From Piscinibacter sp. XHJ-5 (GTDB taxonomy: Bacteria; Pseudomonadota; Gammaproteobacteria; Burkholderiales; Burkholderiaceae_C), in the NCBI RefSeq assembly GCF_029855045.1, contig NZ_CP123228.1, positions 3,844,001 to 3,908,000 of the forward strand: a stretch of DNA of 64,000 nucleotides, given 5' to 3'. Position numbers and translations under genes: made by a program. Shown here one piece after another: positions 49,687 through 60,362 of this stretch. The notes beneath the pieces are model-generated. The model did no database searches. It saw nothing but the letters and a program-made list of their open reading frames with translations, and was not told the origin of the DNA. How positions within the stretch are numbered: the first letter of the stretch is position 1; every line of letters starts with the position of its first letter.

Positions 49687-49760
49687 TGGAGCGGGTGAAG
49701 GGAATCGAACCCTCGTATGAAGCTTGGGAAGCTGCCGTTCTGCCATTGAACTACACCCGC
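49687..49760 (-). tRNA. tRNA-Gly (anticodon CCC)
   Basis: This 74-nt cloverleaf on the minus strand has acceptor stem GCGGGTG/CACCCGC, D-arm GTTC...GAAC, anticodon loop TTCCCAA (anticodon CCC), T-arm with GGTTCGATTCC and an encoded 3' CCA (49689-49687). It closely resembles E. coli glyU tRNA. It lies just upstream of trmB on the other strand, a tRNA-modification gene. Confidence 0.96.
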
Positions 49761-49834
49761 GGTTCGGGGCGATTCTAGCCTGGGGTCCTGCGCCGTGCGA
49801 GCGTCGCGAGATCGTCGAGTAGCATCGCGCTCCC

Positions 49835-50545
49835 ATGACCGACAAAGACTTTCCCCGCCGCCGCAGCATCCGCAGCTTCGTCGTGCGCGCCGGGCGCATG
49901 GGCACCGGCCAGACACGTGCGCTCGCCGAGCTGGGACCGCGCTTCATGCTGCCCTTCGAGCCGCGCTTCATCGATCCGCAAGCGGTGTTCGGGCGGCTTG
50001 CGCCTCTGGTCGTCGAGATCGGCTTCGGCATGGGCGACGCCACGGCGGCGATCGCGCAGGCACTTCCGGACACCGACTTCCTCGGCATCGAAGTTCATCC
50101 GCCCGGCGTGGGTGCGCTGCTCAGGCACATCGGAGAGCGCGAGCTCGACAACGTGCGCATCGTGCAGCACGACGCCGTCGAGGTCATGCAGCACATGATC
50201 GCGCCCGACTCGCTGGCCGGCGTGCACGTGTACTTTCCGGACCCGTGGCACAAGAAGCGCCACCACAAGCGGCGCTTGATCCAGTCCGCCTTCGTGCACC
50301 AGCTCGCGCAGCGACTCGCGCCGGGCGGCTATCTGCATTGCGCGACCGACTGGCAGCCGTACGCGCAGCAGATGCTGGAGGTGCTGTCGGCCGAGCCTTT
50401 GCTGCAGAACAGCGTCGAGGGCTACGCGCCGCGTCCGCCGTGGCGGCCGCAGACGAAGTTCGAGAACCGCGGCCTGAAGCTGGGCCACGGCGTGTGGGAC
50501 CTGCTGTTCAGGCGCGCCATTCCACCCAGCCGCCCCACGCGGTGA
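49835..50545 (+). CDS. trmB: tRNA (guanine-N7-)-methyltransferase
   Basis: This protein of 236 residues is a Rossmann-fold methyltransferase with SAM motif [10 protein letters not shown] and the TrmB signature [17 protein letters not shown]. The C-terminus ends [17 protein letters not shown], also typical. It methylates G46 in the variable loop of tRNAs. It is convergent with uppP and their coding regions overlap by 38 nt. Confidence 0.96.
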   Translation: MTDKDFPRRRSIRSFVVRAGRMGTGQTRALAELGPRFMLPFEPRFIDPQAVFGRLAPLVVEIGFGMGDATAAIAQALPDTDFLGIEVHPPGVGALLRHIGERELDNVRIVQHDAVEVMQHMIAPDSLAGVHVYFPDPWHKKRHHKRRLIQSAFVHQLAQRLAPGGYLHCATDWQPYAQQMLEVLSAEPLLQNSVEGYAPRPPWRPQTKFENRGLKLGHGVWDLLFRRAIPPSRPTR

Positions 50546-51365
50546 GGATGACCACCGCGCCGAACACGATGCGATACCACGCGAACGGCACGAAGTCGTG
50601 CGTGGACACGTAGCGGATCAGCCAGCGGATGCACAACAAGGCGCTGAAGAAAGCGAACACCGTGCCGATGGCGAACAGCGGGAGGTCGGCCACGCTGAGC
50701 AGCGAGCGGTACTTGTAGACCGAGTACGCGCCCGCCCCCATCAGCGTCGGGATGCCGAGATAGAAGCTGAACTCGGTGGCCGCCTTGCGCGAGAAGCCGA
50801 ACACCATGGCGCCGATGATGGTGGCGCCCGAGCGGCTGGTGCCGGGGATCAGCGCGAGGCACTGCACCAGCCCCACTTTCAGCGCGTCCAGCGCATTCAT
50901 GTCGTCCACCGTCTCCACACGCGCATGTCGCTTGCCGGCGAGGTCGAGCTCGCCGTAGCGACGGTGGTGGCGCTTCTCCACCCACAGGATGACCAGCGCG
51001 CCGACGATGAAGGCCATGGCCACCGGCAGCGGATGGAACAGGTGCTCCTTGATCGCGGCATTGAACGCCAGGCCGAACACCACCGCCGGCAGGAAGGCGA
51101 TCAGCACGTTGAACGCGAAGCGCTGCGCCACCGCATCGTGACCTAACCCGGCGACGGTGCGTCCCAGCTTGACGCGGTACTCCCAGATCACCGCGAGCAT
51201 CGCCCCGGTCTGGATCGCGATCTCGAACACCTTGATCTTGTCGCCGGTGAAGTCGAGCAGCGAGGCGGTGAGGATCAGGTGCCCGGTCGACGAGATCGGC
51301 AGGAATTCGGTCAGGCCCTCGACGACGCCCATGACGGCGGCCTTGATCCACAGCGCGATGTCCAA
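50508..51365 (-). CDS. uppP: Undecaprenyl-diphosphatase
   Basis: This protein of 285 residues has about eight membrane helices with the two BacA/UppP catalytic motifs, [13 protein letters not shown] and P-G-T-S-R-S-G-A-T. It dephosphorylates undecaprenyl diphosphate on the periplasmic side, recycling the lipid carrier for peptidoglycan and O-antigen synthesis. Overexpression of this family gives bacitracin resistance. It appears monocistronic. Confidence 0.96.
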   Translation of the reverse strand: MDIALWIKAAVMGVVEGLTEFLPISSTGHLILTASLLDFTGDKIKVFEIAIQTGAMLAVIWEYRVKLGRTVAGLGHDAVAQRFAFNVLIAFLPAVVFGLAFNAAIKEHLFHPLPVAMAFIVGALVILWVEKRHHRRYGELDLAGKRHARVETVDDMNALDALKVGLVQCLALIPGTSRSGATIIGAMVFGFSRKAATEFSFYLGIPTLMGAGAYSVYKYRSLLSVADLPLFAIGTVFAFFSALLCIRWLIRYVSTHDFVPFAWYRIVFGAVVILTAWGGWVEWRA

Positions 51366-51432
51366 CAGAGAGCTCCCCCGGGCGTAAAAGACGCGCGATG
51401 ATACCGGGGCATCCGTGGTATCCGCCGCCCCT

Positions 51433-51983
51433 TCACAAAGGCGTCAGCGTGACCTCCACGCCACGCGACGTGACGTTCACCGCCCCAGGCTTGAATCCGC
51501 GGCCCTCGGCGTTCTTCAGGTCGCTCGGCTTGAAGCGGTACAGCACCGTGTCCTCCAGCAGGTTTTCCGCGATCAGCGTGCCGAGGTTCTTCAACCCGGC
51601 CTGCTTGGCCGGGGACACGTCGTTGAGCACCAGCTCGTTGACCCTGACCTGCGTCATGCGGATGGCTTGCGCGCCTTCGTCGTAGCGCAGCCCGTACTCG
51701 ACTGCGATGCGGCCGTTGAGCGTGGTTCGGCTCACGCGCTCGGTGGCCGACACCTCGAACGCACTGGCCAGCCGGTTCGATCCGGTCAGCAGCTTCACGC
51801 TCGGCCGCTGCACGCGCACGTCGAGCACCTCGAGCAGACGGCGCTGGAACGGACCGTGCTGCTCGAGCAGTCGCGCGATGTCGGCCTCGCTGAAGGTCAT
51901 CGTTCGCGGGCCCACCGACGCACAGGCGGCAAGCACGCCGGCGACGACCAGCAGGAAGATCGAGCGAAGGATTTGTCGTGTGT

Positions 51984-51987
<4 letters not shown>
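51433..51987 (-). CDS. DUF1439-type lipoprotein
   Basis: This protein of 184 residues has a lipobox L-A-A-C-A (Cys22) and no acidic residue at +2, favouring outer-membrane sorting. The body ([11 protein letters not shown], then [13 protein letters not shown]) resembles YceB/DUF1439 lipoproteins, which have a lipid-binding-like barrel. It overlaps the MacB-type permease by 4 nt and so is the fourth product of the efflux operon. A role with the pump in envelope lipid or substrate handling is inferred only. Confidence 0.8.
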
Positions 51988-53953
<1,966 letters not shown>

Positions 53954-53955
53954 CG

Positions 53956-55572
53956 TCAGAAGCTCATGCGCGGACCGGCGGGCCGGGCGGCCGGCGCGTT
54001 GCTCGTCGCAGACGACACCGTGCCGACGACGACCTCGGCGCCCTCCATCAGCTTGGTGGCCTCCGGCGAGCCGGGCGGCACGATGAGCTCGGTCATCGTG
54101 CCGTCGGTGATGCCCAGGCGCACGTTGTAGGCGCGCGGCTGGCGCTCCTCCAGCAGGTAAATGCGGCCGCGCGTGCTCTGGCGCGACCCGGCCTCGGCCT
54201 GCATGGCCTGGTACCTGGCCTTCTGCTCGGGCGTGAGCTGCTCGGCGATGCGCGCCCGCAGCTCGGCGCCGAGACGCTCGCGCGCCTTGGTCCGCTCCTC
54301 GGCAGGCAGCTCGCGCAGCGCCGCCATCTTGGGACGCATCTCGGCGCTGATCGCGTCGATCTTCTCCTGCTGCTGCGGCGTCAGCTGCAGCTCGGCCAGG
54401 CGCTCGCGCAGATCGCCGCCCATGCCGCCGCCCGCGCCGCGGCGTTCCTGCGCCTGGGCGCTGCGCATCGGCGCTTCGCCGCCGGACGCGTCGCGCGGAC
54501 TCGACGAGGCCGCGGCCGCCGCCGGCTCCACGCCGGGCAGCCGCACGCGCAGCGCCGCGTTCGGTACCTTCAGCACGTTGTCGCGTGTGTCGGTGATGAG
54601 CCGCACGTTGGCCGTCATGCCGGGCAGCAGCCGCGCATCGGCATTGGCGAACGACACGACGACGGTGTAGGTGATGACGTTCTGCGTGTTGGTCGCCGCC
54701 TTGCGCACCTGGCTCACCGTGCCGCCGAACTCGCGGCCGGCGAAGGCATCGACGGTGAAGCTCGCCTTCTGGTTGAGGCGCACACGGCTGATGTCGGCTT
54801 CGTCGATCGCCACCTGCACCTGCATGTCGGCCAGGTTCTGCGCGATGACGAACAGCTCGGGCGCCTGCAGGCTGGCGGCCACCGTCTGGCCCAGCTCGAC
54901 GCTGCGCTTGATGACCACGCCGTTCACCGGCGATCGGATCTCGGTGCGCTCGATGTCGATCTTGGCCTGCGCCACCAGCGCCTCGCGCTGCTTGACGGTG
55001 GCCTGCGCGCTGGCGATCTGCGCCTGCGCAACCTGCGCCTGCGCCTGAGCCGCCCTCACCGCTGCGCTCTGGCTGTCGACCAACGCCCGCGACGTGTCGA
55101 GCTGGGCGGGCGAGATGAAGTTCTGCGCGACCAGCTCCTGGTTGCGCTGCAGGGCGCGCTGCGCCTCGGCCAGATCGACCGTGGCGCGTGCCACTGCGGC
55201 CTGTGCGGCGGTGGCGTTGGCCTGCGCGTTGAGCACCGACGCACGCGACGCGTCGAGGTCGGCCTGCACCTGGCGCAGCTTGTACTGGAACGATTCGGGA
55301 TCGATGAGCGCGAGCAGCTGGCCGGCCTTCACCTCGGAGTTGAAGTCGGCGTACAGCTCGCGAATCTGGCCGGACACCTGCGTGCCGACCTGCACCTGCG
55401 TCACCGGCGTCACCGTTCCGGAGGCGGCCACCGTGGCCTGCAGCGAGCCGCGCTCGATCCTGGCAGTGCGGTACTGGACGGCGCCGTTGCTGTCGCGCAG
55501 GAACCACCACGCGCCGGCGGCGAGCAGCAGCAGGGCCAGCACACCGCCGGCAATCGATCGAGCTCTCTTCAT
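53956..55572 (-). CDS. MacA-type periplasmic adaptor with an LTxxQ (Spy/CpxP-like) insertion
   Basis: This protein of 538 residues is long for MacA (about 370). It has an N-terminal membrane anchor (6-25), lipoyl halves (V-G-T-Q-V-S-G-Q-I and [10 protein letters not shown]), a long Ala/Gln-rich coiled-coil hairpin (about 105-215) and a beta-barrel domain. Residues about 365-465 are an extra low-complexity and helical segment with L-T-P-Q-Q at 397 and L-T-P-E-Q at 446, the paired motif of Spy/CpxP periplasmic chaperones. The C-terminal domain follows. It is the first gene of the efflux operon. Confidence 0.88.
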   Translation of the reverse strand: MKRARSIAGGVLALLLLAAGAWWFLRDSNGAVQYRTARIERGSLQATVAASGTVTPVTQVQVGTQVSGQIRELYADFNSEVKAGQLLALIDPESFQYKLRQVQADLDASRASVLNAQANATAAQAAVARATVDLAEAQRALQRNQELVAQNFISPAQLDTSRALVDSQSAAVRAAQAQAQVAQAQIASAQATVKQREALVAQAKIDIERTEIRSPVNGVVIKRSVELGQTVAASLQAPELFVIAQNLADMQVQVAIDEADISRVRLNQKASFTVDAFAGREFGGTVSQVRKAATNTQNVITYTVVVSFANADARLLPGMTANVRLITDTRDNVLKVPNAALRVRLPGVEPAAAAASSSPRDASGGEAPMRSAQAQERRGAGGGMGGDLRERLAELQLTPQQQEKIDAISAEMRPKMAALRELPAEERTKARERLGAELRARIAEQLTPEQKARYQAMQAEAGSRQSTRGRIYLLEERQPRAYNVRLGITDGTMTELIVPPGSPEATKLMEGAEVVVGTVSSATSNAPAARPAGPRMSF

Positions 55573-55736
55573 AGCATCGAATTTTCGGGCCGCGCCAGCA
55601 GCGGCAAGGGGCACTTCACCCATCTTTACCGCTGTGCAGTCGGCAGCAACATGGCGCCGGCTAGGCTCGCCCCACCCTGTCCCGGCAACCCGTGTGCCTT
55701 CTTTCGGCTTGACCCTCCCCGACCCGCCGGCTACAT

Positions 55737-55756
55737 TACTGACCAATCAGTCAGTA
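55737..55756. promoter_or_regulatory. TetR-type operator
   Basis: TACTGAC (55737-55743) and GTCAGTA (55750-55756) form a 7-6-7 inverted repeat ending 7 nt before the tetR-family start, in the gap shared with the efflux operon. The 20-bp size and TGAC...GTCA core are typical of TetR/AcrR repressor sites controlling efflux genes. It is likely the self-repression site of the adjacent regulator. Confidence 0.7.
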
Positions 55757-55763
55757 TCGAGCC

Positions 55764-56444
55764 ATGACAACCAAGACCGCTGCGCCGGCGCGCCAACGCC
55801 GCAAGGAAGCCCGCCCGCAGGAGCTGCTCGATGCCGCCCTGGAGCTGTTCGTCGAGAAAGGCTTTGCCGCCACCCGCTCCGAAGAGGTCGCGGCGCGCGC
55901 AGGCGTTGCCAAGGGCACGCTGTACCTCTACTACCCGAGCAAGGAAGACCTGCTGAAGGCCGTCGTGCACGAGAACCTCAGCACGCTGATCGCCGAGGGC
56001 GCCGCCATCGCGGGCGAGTTTTCCGGATCGACGCACGAGCTGCTGGTGCTCCTGATGCAGACGTGGTGGGAGCGCGTGGGCAACACGCCCGCGTCGGGCA
56101 TCTTCAAGATCATCCTCACGGAGATGGGCAATTTCCCCGACTTCGCCCGCTTCTACACCGAGGAGGTGATCGAGCCGGGGCATGCGCTGTTCACGCGGGT
56201 TCTGGAGCGCGGCGTCGCCAGCGGCGAGCTGCGCCCGGTGAACACCTTCGAGGCAGTGCACGTGCTCATCTTCCCGATGCTGATGATGTGCCTGCACAAG
56301 CACTCGCTGGGCGCCTGCGCCGGCGTGCACGAGATGATGGATCCGCAAAGCTTCATCAAGACGCATGTCGACGTGGTCGTGCGCGGGCTGCTCGTGCGCC
56401 CCGGCGATGAAGCCGCCCGGCCGGTCGGTCGCAAGCGTTCCTGA
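55764..56444 (+). CDS. TetR/AcrR-family repressor of the efflux operon
   Basis: This protein of 226 residues has an N-terminal helix-turn-helix (about 18-65) reading E-L-L-D-A-A-L-E-L-F-V-E-K-G-F-A-A-T-R and V-A-K-G-T-L-Y-L-Y-Y-P-S-K-E-D-L, the TetR signature. A ligand domain ends in a TetR_C-like region. It is divergent from the MacAB-type operon and has a TetR-like palindrome at its own start, so it probably represses both directions until a pump substrate binds. Confidence 0.92.
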   Translation: MTTKTAAPARQRRKEARPQELLDAALELFVEKGFAATRSEEVAARAGVAKGTLYLYYPSKEDLLKAVVHENLSTLIAEGAAIAGEFSGSTHELLVLLMQTWWERVGNTPASGIFKIILTEMGNFPDFARFYTEEVIEPGHALFTRVLERGVASGELRPVNTFEAVHVLIFPMLMMCLHKHSLGACAGVHEMMDPQSFIKTHVDVVVRGLLVRPGDEAARPVGRKRS

Positions 56445-56496
56445 CCTCCTCGCGAAATAGAATTCCCGGTTTCGCAGAACGACGCCGAGGACCGCC

Positions 56497-57150
56497 ATGA
56501 ACACCGAACAAGCCCGCTTCAACATGATCGAGCAGCAGATCCGCCCCTGGGACGTGCTGGACCAGAGCGTGTTGTCGCTGCTGGCGGTGGTCAAGCGCGA
56601 GGATTTCGTGCCTGCGGCCTACCGCGCGCTCGCCTTCGTCGACACCGAGGTGCCACTGCCCGGCGGCCAGAGCATGCTGGCGCCCAAGGTGGAGGCGCGG
56701 CTGCTGCAGGAGCTGGCGGTGCACAAGCACGAGCGCGTGCTGGAAGTCGGCACCGGCTCGGGCTACATGGCGGCGCTGCTGGCCCACAAGGCGCAGCAGG
56801 TCATCACGCTGGAGATCCGGCCCGAGCTGGTCGAATTGGCCAAGGCCAACCTGCGGCGCGACGGCTCGATGAACGTGAGCGTGCGTTTGGCCGACGGCTC
56901 GCGCGGACTGCCCGACGAAGGTCCCTTCGATGCGATCCTGCTGTCCGGCTCCGTCGCCGAGGTGCCGCCCGGCCTGCTGGCGCAGCTCAAGGTGGGCGGG
57001 CGGCTGGCGGCCGTGGTCGGCCAGTTGCCGATCATGCGAGCCACCTTGTTCTCCCGCAGCAGCGAGCACGACTTCGCCAGCGTCGAGCTGTTCGACACCG
57101 TCGCTCCCCGACTGTCCGGCTTCGACGAGCCGCCGCGCTTCAAGTTTTGA
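56497..57150 (+). CDS. pcm: Protein-L-isoaspartate O-methyltransferase family protein
   Basis: This protein of 217 residues belongs to the Pcm family: N-M-I-E-Q-Q-I-R-P-W-D-V, V-P-L-P-G-G-Q-S-M-L-A-P and SAM motif V-L-E-V-G-T-G-S-G-Y. The segment where classical Pcm has the catalytic T-I-S reads G-G-Q-S-M, a variant common in betaproteobacterial Pcm-like proteins, so repair activity on isoaspartate is not assured. It overlaps the rhodanese start by 1 nt (TGATG). Confidence 0.88.
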   Translation: MNTEQARFNMIEQQIRPWDVLDQSVLSLLAVVKREDFVPAAYRALAFVDTEVPLPGGQSMLAPKVEARLLQELAVHKHERVLEVGTGSGYMAALLAHKAQQVITLEIRPELVELAKANLRRDGSMNVSVRLADGSRGLPDEGPFDAILLSGSVAEVPPGLLAQLKVGGRLAAVVGQLPIMRATLFSRSSEHDFASVELFDTVAPRLSGFDEPPRFKF

Positions 57151-57476
57151 TGAAACAACTCGCCGCCCGCGACCTCCAGGCCCACTGCGCCGCCACCCCG
57201 TCGCTGCTGCTGGACGTCCGGGAGGACTGGGAGGTCGAGACGGCGGCGATCCGCCTTGCCGGCGTTCCCGCCAAGCACATCCCGCTGAGCCGCATTCCCG
57301 AGCGCCTGGGTGAACTGGATCCCGCGCAGCCCGTCGTCTGCATCTGTCATCACGGGGTGCGAAGTCGGCAGGTCGTCGCATTCCTGGAGCGGCACGGCTA
57401 CGAGTCGGTCTATAACCTCGCCGGCGGCATCGACGCCTGGTCCACCCAGGTCGACCGCACCGTGCCGCGGTACTGA
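57150..57476 (+). CDS. Rhodanese-like domain protein
   Basis: This single rhodanese domain of 108 residues has L-L-D-V-R-E-D-W-E at the N-terminal half and an active-site loop C-H-H-G-V-R-S-R (Cys) near residue 66. The C-terminus reads Y-N-L-A-G-G-I-D-A-W-S. It is translationally coupled to pcm and lies before tolC, a neighbour arrangement seen in many Burkholderiales. A sulfur-transfer or thiol-redox role is likely, with the partner unknown. Confidence 0.93.
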   Translation: MKQLAARDLQAHCAATPSLLLDVREDWEVETAAIRLAGVPAKHIPLSRIPERLGELDPAQPVVCICHHGVRSRQVVAFLERHGYESVYNLAGGIDAWSTQVDRTVPRY

Positions 57477-57515
57477 CACTCCCCAACGCGAAAAACCACT
57501 TCGGAAGGATCCACC

Positions 57516-58874
57516 ATGCCCGCGAAGCGCCGCTCTACCCTCACCCGCAACGCCAGCCGCATGGCCCGGCTGGCGCCGCTGGCGCTGGGCATCGCGCTGG
57601 CGCTCGGCGCAGCCGGCGTGCGGGCGCAAAGCCTGTTCGAGGTGTACGAGGCCGCACGCGGGTTCGATGCGAGCTATCTCGCGGCGCGTGCGCTGGCCGA
57701 TTCGGCCGTCTACCGGGCGGAGCAGGTGCATGCGCTGCGCCGGCCCAGCGTCGGCCTCACCGCCGGCGTGTCGCGCAGCACGCTCGACACCGGCAGCGCG
57801 GACCGCACGACGCGCACCACATCGGCCAGCATCGATGCCGATCAATCGCTGTTCAACCGGCAGAACGACGCCGACATCGCCAAGGCCGACAAAGGCGTCG
57901 AGGCTGCCAAGGCCGATGTGCTGATCGCCGAGCAGGACCTGATTCTGCGTGTGTCGACTGCCTACTTCGACGTGCTGACCGCGCAGGAGACACTGGCCTC
58001 GGCGCAAGCCAACCGCCGCGCGATTTCGGAGCAGCTCGCCTCGGCCAAGCGCAATTTCGAGGTCGGCACCGCCACCATCACCGACACGCGCGAAGCGCAG
58101 GCGCGCTTCGACCTCGCGACCGCGCAGGAGCTGCAAGCCGAGAACGACCTGCAGACCAAGCGCCTCGCGCTCGACACCATCGTCGGCCGGTCGGCGGTCG
58201 CGCCCAAGCCGTTGGCCACGCCGGTGGAGCTGGCGCCGCTGGTGCCGGGATCGGTCGAGCAATGGGTGAGCACGACGGAGACGGCGCCTTCGGTGCTGCG
58301 CTCGCGCATCGCCTACGACGTCGCGCAGCTCGAGACCCGCAAGGCGCGCGCCGGGCACTTGCCGACGGTGGGCCTGAGCGCCGGCGTCGGCCGCTCGAAC
58401 AACCGCATCGATCCGGCCAGCGCCGTCGATCCCTCGGGCAACCGGACCTCGACGAGCGTCGGCATCGCGCTCAACCTGCCGCTGTTCACCGGCTTCTCGG
58501 TGCAGAACCGCATCAAGGAAACGCTGCTGCTCGAGGAGCAGGCGCGCGAGAACCTCGAGTCGGCGCGCCGGCTTGCCACGCAGAACACGCGCACCGCCTT
58601 CTTCGGGGCCCAGTCGCTGCAGGCCCAGGTGATGGCCTTCGAAGCCGCCCTCTCGTCGAGCCAGTTGGCGCTCGAAGCGACCCAGCTCGGCTACCGCGTC
58701 GGCGTGCGCGTCAACCTCGATGTGCTCAATGCGCAGACGCAGCTCTTCAACGCCCGCCGCGATCTGGCCAAGGCGCGCAACGACGTGCTGGTCAACAGCC
58801 TGCGGTTGCGCCAGGCGGCCGGCACGCTGAGCGCGGAGGACGTGCTGAAGGTGAATCAGCTCCTCGCCAAGTAG
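57516..58874 (+). CDS. tolC: TolC-family outer-membrane channel
   Basis: This protein of 452 residues has a signal peptide (cleavage near V-R-A-Q, about residue 38). Its two repeated halves of long helices have the TolC marks L-F-E-V-Y-E-A-A-R, D-A-S-Y-L-A-A-R and G-Y-R-V-G-V-R-V-N-L-D-V-L-N-A-Q-T-Q-L-F. It forms a trimeric outer-membrane duct. It lies ~2 kb from the MacAB-type operon on the opposite strand and could serve as its exit channel, although housekeeping TolC serves many pumps. Confidence 0.94.
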   Translation: MPAKRRSTLTRNASRMARLAPLALGIALALGAAGVRAQSLFEVYEAARGFDASYLAARALADSAVYRAEQVHALRRPSVGLTAGVSRSTLDTGSADRTTRTTSASIDADQSLFNRQNDADIAKADKGVEAAKADVLIAEQDLILRVSTAYFDVLTAQETLASAQANRRAISEQLASAKRNFEVGTATITDTREAQARFDLATAQELQAENDLQTKRLALDTIVGRSAVAPKPLATPVELAPLVPGSVEQWVSTTETAPSVLRSRIAYDVAQLETRKARAGHLPTVGLSAGVGRSNNRIDPASAVDPSGNRTSTSVGIALNLPLFTGFSVQNRIKETLLLEEQARENLESARRLATQNTRTAFFGAQSLQAQVMAFEAALSSSQLALEATQLGYRVGVRVNLDVLNAQTQLFNARRDLAKARNDVLVNSLRLRQAAGTLSAEDVLKVNQLLAK

Positions 58875-58968
58875 GCCGCATCCGCGGCAGCAACGTTTCT
58901 TGACGGCGGCCACACGCGCGCTTGACCCTCCCGGCTCAAGCTGGCTCCACAGGCCTCAGGAGACTCCA

Positions 58969-60345
58969 TTGGCGAACCCCGCCCCGCTGAACGCCGCCAT
59001 CGCGGCCCATCGATTCGGCCTCGGCGAGGCGTCGCTGGCCGCGGTGGGCAGCGACGCGCAGGGCTGGCTGCTGTCCCAGATCGGGCCGGCCGACGTCGCG
59101 CAAGGCGCCAATCTGTTGAGCACCGCGCAGGCGCTCGACCTCGTGCATGCCGAGCAGGAACGGCGCCGCCTGGCACGCAATCCAGCGCAGGGCTTGACGG
59201 CCGAGGCGGTGGTCGGCGGCCACTACCGCGAGGTGATTGCCACCGACCTGCGCTCGCGCCTGGTCACCGCCGCGACGACGCGCCGTCCCTTCGCCGAAAG
59301 GCTGCAGCTCTTCTGGGCCAATCACTTCACGGTGTCGCTGGCCAAGGGATCGGTGCGCGGCCTGGTCGGCGCCTTCGAGCGCGAAGCCATCCGTCCGTAC
59401 ATCGCCGGCGCATTCGAGGACCTGCTGCTCGCCGCGACCACCCATCCGGCGATGCTTCGCTACCTGGACAACACGCAGTCGGCCGGCCCGAACTCGCGCG
59501 CAGTCGCGTTCGCGGCGCGCCGTGCGCGGCGACTGCAGGAGGATGCGCGCCTCACGGGCCTCAACGAGAACCTCGCGCGCGAGATCCTCGAGCTGCACAC
59601 GCTGGGCGTTGACGGCGGCTATTCACAGCCCGACGTGACTGCATTCGCGGCGGTACTGACGGGATGGCGCGTGAGCGCCAAGGACGACGGCACGCGCTTC
59701 GATGCGGCGTGGCACGAGCCGGGGCCCAAGACGGTGCTTGGCAAGCGCTACCCCGAAGGGGCGCAGGCCCTGCATGAGGTGCTGCATGACCTCGCCCTGC
59801 ACCCTTCGACCGCCCGCTTCATCGCCACCAAGCTTGCGCGACATTTCGTCGCCGACGATCCGTCTGCCGAGCTGATCGATCGCCTCGCGGCACGCTACCG
59901 CCGCAGCGGTGGACAGCTGGGCGAGGTGTACCGGGAGCTGGTGCAGGCGCCGCAGGCCTGGCAGCCGGCTCCCGCCAAGTTGAAGACGCCGGAGGAGTTC
60001 GTTGTCTCGGCGGCCCGGGTGCTGGGCCTGGGCGAGCGCTGGTTCGAGCGCAACGATGCAGGCGGCATCGTGGTGCTGGGGCAGCGCCTGCATGCCGCCC
60101 CCTCGCCTGCCGGCTGGCCCGATCGCTCCGAGGATTGGCTGGGGCCCGATGCGGTGTGGAAGCGCGTCGAGTGGTCCACGCGAGTCGGCGAGCGGCTGGG
60201 ACGCACCGTCGATGCCCGGCAGGTTGCCGACGTCGCCTTCGGTCCTTTGCTCGGCGAGGCCTCGCAGCGACAGATCGAGCGCGCTGCCGATGGCCCGCAG
60301 GCGCTGGCGCTGCTGCTGATGGCGCCGGAATTCCAGCGGCGCTAG
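58969..60345 (+). CDS. DUF1800 domain protein
   Basis: This protein of 458 residues starts at a TTG with AGGAGA six nt upstream. It begins A-A-H-R-F-G-L-G-E, the DUF1800 opening, and has F-W-A-N-H-F-T-V-S, N-E-N-L-A-R-E-I-L-E-L-H-T-L-G-V and F-A-A-V-L-T-G-W. The family is of unknown biochemistry and nearly always sits beside a DUF1501 gene, as here. No signal peptide is evident with this start. Confidence 0.92.
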   Translation: MANPAPLNAAIAAHRFGLGEASLAAVGSDAQGWLLSQIGPADVAQGANLLSTAQALDLVHAEQERRRLARNPAQGLTAEAVVGGHYREVIATDLRSRLVTAATTRRPFAERLQLFWANHFTVSLAKGSVRGLVGAFEREAIRPYIAGAFEDLLLAATTHPAMLRYLDNTQSAGPNSRAVAFAARRARRLQEDARLTGLNENLAREILELHTLGVDGGYSQPDVTAFAAVLTGWRVSAKDDGTRFDAAWHEPGPKTVLGKRYPEGAQALHEVLHDLALHPSTARFIATKLARHFVADDPSAELIDRLAARYRRSGGQLGEVYRELVQAPQAWQPAPAKLKTPEEFVVSAARVLGLGERWFERNDAGGIVVLGQRLHAAPSPAGWPDRSEDWLGPDAVWKRVEWSTRVGERLGRTVDARQVADVAFGPLLGEASQRQIERAADGPQALALLLMAPEFQRR

Positions 60346-60362
60346 CCCACGGGAGACAGCCG

